This document shows positions 56,947 to 64,000 of a DNA stretch of 64,000 bases, in pieces (position 1 is the stretch's first letter; every line of letters starts with the position of its first letter). This DNA comes from an uncultured Pelagibacteraceae bacterium (GTDB lineage: Bacteria > Pseudomonadota > Alphaproteobacteria > Pelagibacterales > Pelagibacteraceae). The notes beneath the pieces are model-generated. The model did no database searches and was not told the DNA's origin. It was given only the letters and a program-made list of their open reading frames with translations. The stretch covers positions 1 to 64,000 of the forward strand of contig CACJBX010000004.1 in the NCBI GenBank assembly GCA_902591755.1. The letters run 5' to 3'. The position numbers and the translations under genes were made by a program.

Positions 56947-57882
56947 ATGTCTAAATTAAAAGGGTTATTATTAACAGAGGGAATGCATGGCATGATAAGT
57001 CAAGTCGAGGGTTTGGCTAAAGCATTAGACATTGATTACACTCACCAAAAAGTTGAAATAAACATGTTTGCAAAACTTTTTCCCCCAAAAATAACTCCTA
57101 TTTCAAATTTATTTTTTAAAAAATTCACAGTACCAGAAATTGATTTGATTATTTCATGTGGAAGAAAAAGTGTCATACCTTCACTATATCTAAAAAAAAA
57201 TTCAACTAAAAAAATTGTGAATATTCATATTCAGAATCCTAAAGTTTCATTATCAAATTTTGATTATGTCATTGTACCTGAGCATGATGGATTGAATGGT
57301 AAAAACATTATTAGCTCCAAAGGTGCTTTACACTATCTTACCTTAACAGAAATTGAAAAGAACCATAATTACTTAGTTGATAAAATTAATAAAAACAAAC
57401 AACAAATACTTCTAGTTTTAGGGGGTCCCAATAAATATTATAATTACGATAAAAAAAACTTGAGTAAAATTTTTGAAAATATTAAAAATTTAGCTAAAAA
57501 AAATAATCTTCAAATTATTATTATTCCCTCCATGAGAACTCCAGCGGAAACCATTGGTTATGCGAATAAGTTCTTTGGAAATGAAAATCTTGTTATTCAA
57601 AATGTTGACAAAAAAGCTTATTTAAGCGGCCTATCGATTGCTAAATTTTTAGTAATTACTTGCGACTCGACGTCAATGATTTCTGAAGCTGCTTTAACTG
57701 GAAAACCAATATATGTAGCTCAAATACCACCAAAAAGGGATGACCACAGGTTTAGACAATTTAGGGACTTGTTTAGTAAATTAAATATTATAAAAAATTT
57801 AGAAAATAGTTTAGATATATGGAAATATGAAAAACTTGATGAAACTAATAGAATTGCAAATTTAATTAAACAGAAATTGTAA
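56947..57882 (+). CDS. ELM1-like protein (DUF1022), function unknown in bacteria
   Basis: A 311-residue protein resembling the family named after plant mitochondrial fission factor ELM1. It begins with KGLLLTEGMHGMISQVEGLAKAL; ISCGRKSVIPSLYLKK, NIHIQNPKVSLSNFDYVIVPEHDGLNGKNI and LLVLGGPNKYY follow, and the C-terminal part has VITCDSTSMISEAALTGKPIYVAQ, which looks like the nucleotide-sugar site of GT-B glycosyltransferases. A glycosyltransferase-like fold is inferred. The next gene starts within its stop codon. Confidence 0.75.
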   Translation: MSKLKGLLLTEGMHGMISQVEGLAKALDIDYTHQKVEINMFAKLFPPKITPISNLFFKKFTVPEIDLIISCGRKSVIPSLYLKKNSTKKIVNIHIQNPKVSLSNFDYVIVPEHDGLNGKNIISSKGALHYLTLTEIEKNHNYLVDKINKNKQQILLVLGGPNKYYNYDKKNLSKIFENIKNLAKKNNLQIIIIPSMRTPAETIGYANKFFGNENLVIQNVDKKAYLSGLSIAKFLVITCDSTSMISEAALTGKPIYVAQIPPKRDDHRFRQFRDLFSKLNIIKNLENSLDIWKYEKLDETNRIANLIKQKL

Positions 57883-58544
57883 TGTCATTTTTAAATTCTT
57901 TACAAAATAAATCAAAGAAGTTTGACGATCCATTTTTGCATTGGGAATTAGACAAACCTCTTACCGAAGAACAAATAAACGAAATTGTAAAAGCTGATAT
58001 TGCAAATCCTATTGAACATGATTTGAATTATGATGGGACGAGAGCTATTGATGGCGGAGCTCCAGAATTTAGAAAAGGGTTATCTCATGGCGGAAAGGCT
58101 CTTAAGTTTAGATGTTTTATAACAAAAGATAATTCAAATGAATTCCCAAAATTAATGAAGTTGATTAAAGAGCTTCAGAGCAAGGAAACTCATGAAGAAG
58201 TTTCTAAACTTGTTGGTAAAGATTTGTCAAATTCTTATGTAAGAGTTGAAGTCATATGTGATAGGAAAGGTTTTTGGTTAAAACCTCATTGTGATATTGA
58301 GGAAAAATTAATGTCGTGTTTGCTATTTGTTAATAAAACAAATGAAAGTGAAGACTTAGGAACTGACTTTTATAATAACGACCTGAAAAAAGTTAAGACA
58401 ATGCCTTATAAAGACAATTATGGTTATTTTTTCACTAGTGGCCCAGGTACATGGCATGGTATGGAAAAAAAAGAAATTCGTAAAGAGAGAAGATGCCTGC
58501 AAGTGAACTACGTAACATTTAAAACTGACTGGAAAGTAGACTAG
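57882..58544 (+). CDS. 2-oxoglutarate/Fe(II)-type oxygenase-like protein
   Basis: A 220-residue protein with a putative iron site: HCD in [21 protein letters not shown] (His-x-Asp) and a distal His in [28 protein letters not shown], followed by Arg residues that could hold 2-oxoglutarate. This is the cupin-like pattern of prolyl-hydroxylase-type dioxygenases. The substrate is unknown. It is coupled to the ELM1-like gene by a 1-nt overlap and its end overlaps carB by 4 nt on the other strand. Confidence 0.68.
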   Translation: MSFLNSLQNKSKKFDDPFLHWELDKPLTEEQINEIVKADIANPIEHDLNYDGTRAIDGGAPEFRKGLSHGGKALKFRCFITKDNSNEFPKLMKLIKELQSKETHEEVSKLVGKDLSNSYVRVEVICDRKGFWLKPHCDIEEKLMSCLLFVNKTNESEDLGTDFYNNDLKKVKTMPYKDNYGYFFTSGPGTWHGMEKKEIRKERRCLQVNYVTFKTDWKVD

Positions 58545-61500
58545 ATATCCTGAATAGATTTAACGCCTAACTTTTTAGTTTTCAGAGATTTTATAGCGTC
58601 TAAAAAAGAATAAGCAGTTGACATGTTTGTGCAATAGGGGATTTTGTTTGCCAATGCCCCTCTTCTTAAAGCTTTTGCATCATTAATTCTATGTTCACTG
58701 TTTCCGCCTCCAGTATTAATTACCAAAGAAATTTTCTTCGAATTTAAAATATCAACGATATGTGGTCGACCACTACTTACCTTGTTAATCGTTTTGCATT
58801 TTATACCATTATTATTTAAAACTTTTGAAGTTCCTTTTGTTCCTGAAATAGTGAAACCGAATTTTTTTAGTCTTTGTGCCACCCCTATGATTTCTTGTTT
58901 ATGCGAGTCTTTTACAGATAGAAATGCCATACCCCCAATCGGTAAAGAATTAGATGCAGCTATTTGACTCTTTGCTACTGCCATCCCAAAATCCTCATCA
59001 AAGCCCATAACCTCTCCGGTCGATTTCATTTCAGGACCAAGCAAGACATCACTATCCGGAAACTTATTAAATGGAAAGACAGCTTCTTTAACAGCATATC
59101 TTTTGTTTTTTTTATATTTTAAATTGTATTTTGAAAGTTTTTCACCTGCCATTATTCTTGATGCAATCTTTGCTAATGGAATACCGTTAGCTTTTGAAAC
59201 AAATGGAACAGTTCTGCTCGCTCGTGGGTTCACTTCTATAACAAAAATTTCATCTTTTTTAATTGCAAATTGAATATTTAAAAAACCTTTAACATTCATA
59301 GCCAAAGCTAATTTTCTTGTTTGAACCTTTATCTCTTTTATTATGTTCTCTTTAATCGATACTGGCGGCAAACAGCAAGCAGAGTCTCCAGAATGTATTC
59401 CTGCTTCTTCTATATGTTGCATAATACCTGCGACGTAAACATCTTTTCCATCTGCAATCGCATCAACATCAACTTCCATTGCATTATCAATAAACTTATC
59501 AATTAAAATTGGATTATTTTCAGACGCATCAAAAGCCTGTTTAATAAACTTTTTTAATTGATCCTCATCGTGAACTATTTCCATGGCTCTCCCACCCAAG
59601 ACGTATGAGGGACGTACGACTACTGGAAGACCAATTTTACGAGCTATTTTAATTGCAGAGTTAAAACTTTTAGCAATTCCACTTTCTGCTTGTTTTAAAT
59701 TTAATTTAATCAATAAATCTCTAAATCTGTCTCTATCTTCTGCAAGATCAATTGATGAATATTGAGTTCCGAGAATTGGCAACTTATTTTCATTAAGAAA
59801 TTTTGCGAGTTTAATTGGAGTTTGTCCTCCAAATTGTGCAATTATACCTAATAGATTACCTTTTGATTTTTCTTTTAAAATTATATTTTCCACATATTCA
59901 TCTATTAAAGGCTCAAAATAAAGTCTGTCGCTTGTGTCATAATCGGTAGAAACTGTCTCGGGATTACAGTTTATCATTATTGTTTCAAATCCTGCATCTT
60001 TAAGTGAAAAACTAGCTTGACAACAACAATAGTCAAATTCAATACCTTGCCCAATTCTGTTTGGACCTCCACCTAATATAATGATCTTTTTTTTATTACT
60101 TGGATCAGCTTCACATTCAGAGTTTAGAGCAAAATTTCTTTGGTATGTCGAATACATATATGGAGTAAATGATTTAAATTCCGCTGCACATGTGTCAACT
60201 TTTTTGAAAACTGGAACCACTCTTAAAACTTTCCTTTTTCTTTTAACAACTTCTTCTTTTAATTTTGTAAGTTTAGATAACCTTTTATCCGAAAATCCAC
60301 ATGATTTAATTCTATTAAATTCAGTATGGTTTTTTGGTAAACCATTAATTATAATTTTATTTTCGTCATCTACTATTTCTTTTATTTGATTTAAAAACCA
60401 AGGATCAATCTTTGATAACTTATAAATTTTATCTATAGAAACTTTCTTTCTAAAAGCCTCCGCAATCAGTAACAATTTGTTAGGTATACTCTCTCTTAAT
60501 TTTTTAATTATTTCCTTTTTTGAATAATTAAAAATGTCATCTAGTCCGCTCAAACCTATCTCAAGAGATACAAGTGCTTTTTGAAACGACTCTTTGAAAT
60601 TTCTGCCTATAGCCATTGCTTCCCCAACTGATCTCATTGAGGTGCCTAAAATTGCTTTAGTATCTTGAAACTTTTCAAAAGTAAATCTTGGTATTTTTGT
60701 GACTATATAATCTATAGTTGGTTCAAATGATGCTGGAGTAACTTTTGTAATTTCATTTTGAAGTTCGTCTAAGGTGTATCCAACAGCAAGTTTTGCTGCG
60801 ACTTTTGCAATTGGAAAACCTGTTGCCTTTGATGCTAAAGCAGATGATCGAGACACTCGAGGATTCATCTCTATAATTACCATTCTTCCATTTTTTGGAT
60901 TAATTGCGAACTGAACATTTGAACCTCCAGTTTCAACACCAATTTTTCTTAAACATGCAATCGAAGCATTTCTCATCACTTGATATTCCTTATCTGTTAG
61001 TGTTAACGCAGGAGCTATTGTAACGGAGTCACCTGTATGTATTCCCATTGGATCTATATTTTCAATTGAGCAAACTATTATACAATTATCATTTTTATCT
61101 CTAACGACCTCCATTTCAAATTCTTTCCAACCATCAAGGCATTCTTCCACGAGTACTTGGTTTTGAGGAGACTCGTGAAGCCCACCCTTTACAATCTTAA
61201 AAAAGTCTTTCTTGGTTCTTGCTATTCCACCTCCAAGTCCACCCAAGGTGAATGAAGGTCTTATGATCGCTGGTAATCCAATTTTTTTTAAACACTTTGA
61301 TGCATTTTTAAAATTATTTAGTATCTCAGATTTTGGAAGATCAATACCAATATCTGACATATTTTTTCTAAATCTTTTTCTATCCTCTGCGTTAGCAATT
61401 GCCTTAGAATTTGCTCCAATTAACTCAATCTTATATTTTTTTAACAATCCTTTTTTTTCTGCTTTCAAAGCTAGATTCAATGCTGTTTGACCACCCATTG

Positions 61501-61765
61501 TAGGTAGAATAGCATTAGGTTTTTCTTTCTTGATTATTTCTTCGAGGACTTCTATGGATATTGGTTCAATGTATGTTTGATCTGCAACTTCAGGATCTGT
61601 CATTATTGTTGCAGGATTTGAATTGACTAAAACAACTTTATAACCTTCATCTTTAAGTGCTTTACATGCTTGAGTTCCAGAGTAATCGAACTCACATGCT
61701 TGACCTATAATGATTGGACCTGCACCAATTACCAAAATTTTTTTAATGTCTTTTCTTTTTGGCAT
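58541..61765 (-). CDS. carB: Carbamoyl-phosphate synthase large subunit
   Basis: Makes carbamoyl phosphate for arginine and pyrimidines (1074 residues, normal length). It has two ATP-grasp halves: the first with [23 protein letters not shown] and [13 protein letters not shown], the second with [22 protein letters not shown] and [13 protein letters not shown]. The C-terminal methylglyoxal-synthase-like allosteric domain (~940-1074) includes [24 protein letters not shown]. It starts 23 nt inside carA. Confidence 0.98.
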   Translation of the reverse strand: MPKRKDIKKILVIGAGPIIIGQACEFDYSGTQACKALKDEGYKVVLVNSNPATIMTDPEVADQTYIEPISIEVLEEIIKKEKPNAILPTMGGQTALNLALKAEKKGLLKKYKIELIGANSKAIANAEDRKRFRKNMSDIGIDLPKSEILNNFKNASKCLKKIGLPAIIRPSFTLGGLGGGIARTKKDFFKIVKGGLHESPQNQVLVEECLDGWKEFEMEVVRDKNDNCIIVCSIENIDPMGIHTGDSVTIAPALTLTDKEYQVMRNASIACLRKIGVETGGSNVQFAINPKNGRMVIIEMNPRVSRSSALASKATGFPIAKVAAKLAVGYTLDELQNEITKVTPASFEPTIDYIVTKIPRFTFEKFQDTKAILGTSMRSVGEAMAIGRNFKESFQKALVSLEIGLSGLDDIFNYSKKEIIKKLRESIPNKLLLIAEAFRKKVSIDKIYKLSKIDPWFLNQIKEIVDDENKIIINGLPKNHTEFNRIKSCGFSDKRLSKLTKLKEEVVKRKRKVLRVVPVFKKVDTCAAEFKSFTPYMYSTYQRNFALNSECEADPSNKKKIIILGGGPNRIGQGIEFDYCCCQASFSLKDAGFETIMINCNPETVSTDYDTSDRLYFEPLIDEYVENIILKEKSKGNLLGIIAQFGGQTPIKLAKFLNENKLPILGTQYSSIDLAEDRDRFRDLLIKLNLKQAESGIAKSFNSAIKIARKIGLPVVVRPSYVLGGRAMEIVHDEDQLKKFIKQAFDASENNPILIDKFIDNAMEVDVDAIADGKDVYVAGIMQHIEEAGIHSGDSACCLPPVSIKENIIKEIKVQTRKLALAMNVKGFLNIQFAIKKDEIFVIEVNPRASRTVPFVSKANGIPLAKIASRIMAGEKLSKYNLKYKKNKRYAVKEAVFPFNKFPDSDVLLGPEMKSTGEVMGFDEDFGMAVAKSQIAASNSLPIGGMAFLSVKDSHKQEIIGVAQRLKKFGFTISGTKGTSKVLNNNGIKCKTINKVSSGRPHIVDILNSKKISLVINTGGGNSEHRINDAKALRRGALANKIPYCTNMSTAYSFLDAIKSLKTKKLGVKSIQDI

Positions 61766-62936
61766 ATTTTTTTACTTCCATAATAAAGTTATTAAATAAA
61801 TAGTGACTGTCTTGAGGTCCAGGGTTTGACTCAGGGTGGTACTGTACTGAAAAAACTGGTTTATTTTTTAACTTAATACCTTCAATACTATTATCAAATA
61901 AAGATCTGTGTGTGATTTCAATTTTAGAAGGCAAGTTATTTTTGGTCACTTCAAATCCATGATTTTGACTAGTTATTTCAACTTTATTATCTTTAAGATT
62001 TTTAACAGGATGATTTGCGCCCCTATGTCCAAGCTTCATTTTTTTTGTTTTACCACCTAGAGCAAGAGCTAATAATTGATGCCCAAGACAAATTCCAAAA
62101 ATTGGCAAACCTTCTTTTATAAGATTTTTTATAATTTTAATTGCATATTTGCCTGTCGCAGCAGGATCACCAGGCCCGTTTGACAAAAAAATTCCACTTG
62201 GTTTAAGTGTCATGATATATTCAGCTGAAGCATCACACGGCACAACTATTACATCACAATAAAAATTTGAAAAATATCTTAAAATGTTTGTTTTAATTCC
62301 ATAATCAATTGCAACCACTCTAAATTTCTTTTTTTTAATCTTTGTAAAACCGTCTTCTTTTGTCCACGTCTTAAGACCTTTCCATGTAAATTTATCTTTA
62401 GTAGACACAGTCTTTGCCAAATCTAGTCCGTTTAAACCCGGCCATTTAAGAGTTGTATTAATAAGTTTTTTTAATGGGAAAACCCCATTTTTTTTGTGAG
62501 AAATAGTTCCTTTTGGTGCGCCTTTATCTCTTATAAAATTTGTTAAGCTTCTAGTGTCTAAACCAGTTAAACCAACAATTTTATTTTTTTTAAGCCACAA
62601 ATCTAACTCAATTAATGATCTGTAGTTTGAGGGATTAGTTATTTCTGAATTGAAAATCACACCTCTAGTCCAGACTTTTTCAGATTCATTATCCTGCTTA
62701 TTGGTTCCAACATTACCAATGTGGGGAAAGGTAAAATTAATAATTTGTCCCGCATAAGAGGGATCTGAAATTATTTCTTGGTAACCGGTTATTGAAGTAT
62801 TAAAACAAACCTCTCCTGTAGCAGTACCTTCATAACCAATACCAATTCCATTAAAAATTGATTTATTTTCAAGAACTAAAATACCCGGGCTAAAATTTGA
62901 TTTTTTTTTTGAGTTTACTTTTTGTTTTTTGTTCAA
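61743..62936 (-). CDS. carA: Carbamoyl-phosphate synthase small (glutaminase) subunit
   Basis: Hydrolyses glutamine and passes ammonia to CarB (397 residues). The N-terminal domain has [31 protein letters not shown]; the class I amidotransferase has nucleophile Cys in [15 protein letters not shown] and [15 protein letters not shown]. The start is a TTG at 62936, directly after an in-frame TAA, and no ATG lies before the conserved domain. A four-codon ORF ends on this TTG. carB overlaps by 23 nt. Confidence 0.95.
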   Translation of the reverse strand: MNKKQKVNSKKKSNFSPGILVLENKSIFNGIGIGYEGTATGEVCFNTSITGYQEIISDPSYAGQIINFTFPHIGNVGTNKQDNESEKVWTRGVIFNSEITNPSNYRSLIELDLWLKKNKIVGLTGLDTRSLTNFIRDKGAPKGTISHKKNGVFPLKKLINTTLKWPGLNGLDLAKTVSTKDKFTWKGLKTWTKEDGFTKIKKKKFRVVAIDYGIKTNILRYFSNFYCDVIVVPCDASAEYIMTLKPSGIFLSNGPGDPAATGKYAIKIIKNLIKEGLPIFGICLGHQLLALALGGKTKKMKLGHRGANHPVKNLKDNKVEITSQNHGFEVTKNNLPSKIEITHRSLFDNSIEGIKLKNKPVFSVQYHPESNPGPQDSHYLFNNFIMEVKKYAKKKRH

Positions 62937-63061
62937 TTACAACTCATAAGTTAAAGGTTAATACAATAAAAGCTTGAGTTAAGCAACTGAACTAATACAA
63001 AATTTAAAAAAAAAAACAATTTTTCTTTTAAGAAAAAATCTTTAAGTTAAATTAAATATAA
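62937..63061. promoter_or_regulatory. Divergent carA / yqeY intergenic region (largest gap in the window)
   Basis: 125 bp of very AT-rich DNA with an 11-A run, a weak hairpin TTTTTCTT-TT-AAGAAAAA (63020-63037), and on the minus strand a mini ORF ATG AGT TGT AAT TGA (62947-62933) whose TGA overlaps the TTG start of carA. It must contain promoters for both genes, but no convincing -35/-10 pairs are visible. I see no known riboswitch. Confidence 0.3.
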
Positions 63062-63526
63062 ATGTCCATTAAAGAAAAAATTAACGAAGAGTATAAAACT
63101 GCTCTAAAATCTAAAGATAAAAACAAGATATCAACTTATAGGTTAATTCTGTCTGGGATAAAAGATTTGGATATATCAAATAGATCAGGACCAAATAAGA
63201 AAGAGACAGATGATGAGGATATTAAAAAACTTTTAAAAAAAATGATTAAACAAAGAAACGAATCAGTTGAAATTTACAAAAAAAATAAGAGAGAAGATTT
63301 ATTAAAAATAGAACAAGGGGAGATAGATTTGTTATCAACATACTTACCTAAACAACTAAGTGAAGAGGAGACTAAAAAAATATGTTCAGAAATTATTTCA
63401 AAAGTTGGAGCTCAAAGTATTAAGGACATGGGCAAAGTAATGGGTGAGTTAAAAAAGAATTATTCTGATAGCATAGATTTTTCTAAAGCCGGATCAATGT
63501 TGAAGGAACTGTTAAATAAACAATGA
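63062..63526 (+). CDS. yqeY: GatB/YqeY domain protein
   Basis: A 154-residue protein of the YqeY family, related to the tail domain of the GatB amidotransferase subunit, possibly tRNA-binding. It shows IKEKINEEYKTALKSKDKNKISTYRLILSGIKDLDI, LLKKMIKQRNESVEIYKKNKREDLLKIEQGEIDLLSTYLPKQLSEEE and the C-terminal GKVMGELKKNY. It lies upstream of dnaG with an ATGA overlap, the usual yqeY-dnaG order. Confidence 0.92.
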   Translation: MSIKEKINEEYKTALKSKDKNKISTYRLILSGIKDLDISNRSGPNKKETDDEDIKKLLKKMIKQRNESVEIYKKNKREDLLKIEQGEIDLLSTYLPKQLSEEETKKICSEIISKVGAQSIKDMGKVMGELKKNYSDSIDFSKAGSMLKELLNKQ

Positions 63527-64000
63527 AATATCCAAAAGAGTATCTTGATGAAATTAAAATTAGACTAAAAGTTTCCACAGTTGTCTCAAAACACGTATCA
63601 TTAAAAAAAAGAGGAAAAGAGTTTGTAGGACTGTCACCTTTTAAAAATGAAAAAACCCCCTCCTTTACAGTAAATGATGAAAAAGGTTTTTATCACTGTT
63701 TTAGCACTTCAGAACATGGAAATATTTTTGATTTTGTAATGAAAATGCAAAATTTTAAATTTGGAGAAGCAGTAAAATTTTTAGCTAACTTAGCTGGAAT
63801 TGCACCCTATAGATTTTCTAAAGTAGATGAGCAAAGAGAAAAAGAGTGGGACGAATACTCAAACATACATTTAGAGTATAGTAATCATTATCAGAATGAA
63901 TTACTAAACAATCCTAACTCAAGGATTGCTTTAGATTATTTAAAAAAAAGAAAAATCAACAACTCAATTATTGAAGAATTTAAAATTGGATTTGTTAACT
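63523..64000 (+). CDS. dnaG: DNA primase, 5' part only (cut by window edge)
   Basis: Primase that makes RNA primers for replication; it is absent from the ORF track because it runs off the right edge. The first 159 codons are present: MKYPKEYLDEIKIRLKVSTV, LKKRGKEFVGLSPFKNEKTPSFTV, GFYHCFSTSEHGNIFDFVM. These match the N-terminal zinc-ribbon region, but the CPFH and CFGC pairs of typical DnaG read SPFK (38-41) and CFST (59-62), so most zinc ligands are missing. The ATG overlaps the yqeY stop by 4 nt. Confidence 0.93.
   Translation, partial: MKYPKEYLDEIKIRLKVSTVVSKHVSLKKRGKEFVGLSPFKNEKTPSFTVNDEKGFYHCFSTSEHGNIFDFVMKMQNFKFGEAVKFLANLAGIAPYRFSKVDEQREKEWDEYSNIHLEYSNHYQNELLNNPNSRIALDYLKKRKINNSIIEEFKIGFVN

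Overview
The window is a gene-dense, AT-rich (roughly 30% GC by eye) stretch of chromosome from an alphaproteobacterium, almost certainly a SAR11 / Pelagibacterales-type marine oligotroph. The evidence is low GC, Lys/Asn/Ile-rich proteins, under about 1 kb of non-coding DNA by my tally, overlapping gene ends, and alphaproteobacterial gene orders (coxB-coxA-ctaB-orf-ctaG-coxC-SURF1; ispH-thrB-rnhA; atpI-B-E-F'-F; ychF-pth-rplY-prs; lgt-midA-pgeF; petABC; rnhB-ccrM). It also carries a crtI-crtB-crtY-blh retinal cluster of the kind that supplies proteorhodopsin. I saw no insertion sequence, prophage, CRISPR array or transferred island.

Layout. 1-3.6 kb (minus): lipid A/LPS genes waaA (cut by the window edge) and msbA, then ubiA. 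3.7-6.6 kb: a DUF2721 membrane protein, a quinone oxidoreductase, a pirin and a haloacid-dehalogenase-like hydrolase. 6.6-14.2 kb (plus): rsmE, then the aa3 cytochrome c oxidase operon with its assembly genes, including a 40-residue membrane protein missing from the ORF track, ending in thrC. 14.2-26.6 kb (minus): an almost gapless run which, in transcription order, reads dciA, dsbA-like, smc, the ATP synthase F0 genes, crtI-crtB-crtY-blh, ispH, thrB, rnhA. 26.6-31.1 kb: mutY, an FAD monooxygenase, ccrM, rnhB and a family-4-like uracil-DNA glycosylase. 31.2-35.1 kb (plus): a TPR protein, ispE, tRNA-Gln and the CCA-adding enzyme. 35.1-39.5 kb: greA, hemF, trmL and the bc1 complex petABC. 39.4-45.7 kb: ychF, pth, rplY, prs, pgeF, midA, lgt, ubiK. 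45.7-49.0 kb: histidine kinase, response regulator and MarR regulator, divergent from ilvE. 49.0-54.7 kb (minus): pgsA, uvrC, folB, a pteridine-reductase-like SDR, uvrB. 54.8-64 kb: aspC, trxB, an ELM1-like protein, a 2OG-Fe(II) oxygenase, carB, carA, yqeY and the 5' part of dnaG.

How the genes fit together. Respiration (bc1, aa3 oxidase, heme and quinone genes), ATP synthase F0 and retinal synthesis together describe an aerobic photoheterotroph. The proteorhodopsin gene and crtE are not in this window. Repair and replication genes (uvrB, uvrC, mutY, UDG, rnhA, rnhB, dciA, dnaG, smc, ccrM) are spread among them.

Most is ordinary core genome. The points most worth a second look are: an SMC protein of only 798 residues with no recognisable hinge; two GANTC sites forming the arms of a perfect inverted repeat upstream of the GANTC methylase ccrM; an SDR with the pteridine-reductase signature beside folB; a UDG with a single cysteine; the CCA-adding enzyme starting 3 nt after a tRNA; and nine convergent gene pairs with no room for a terminator.
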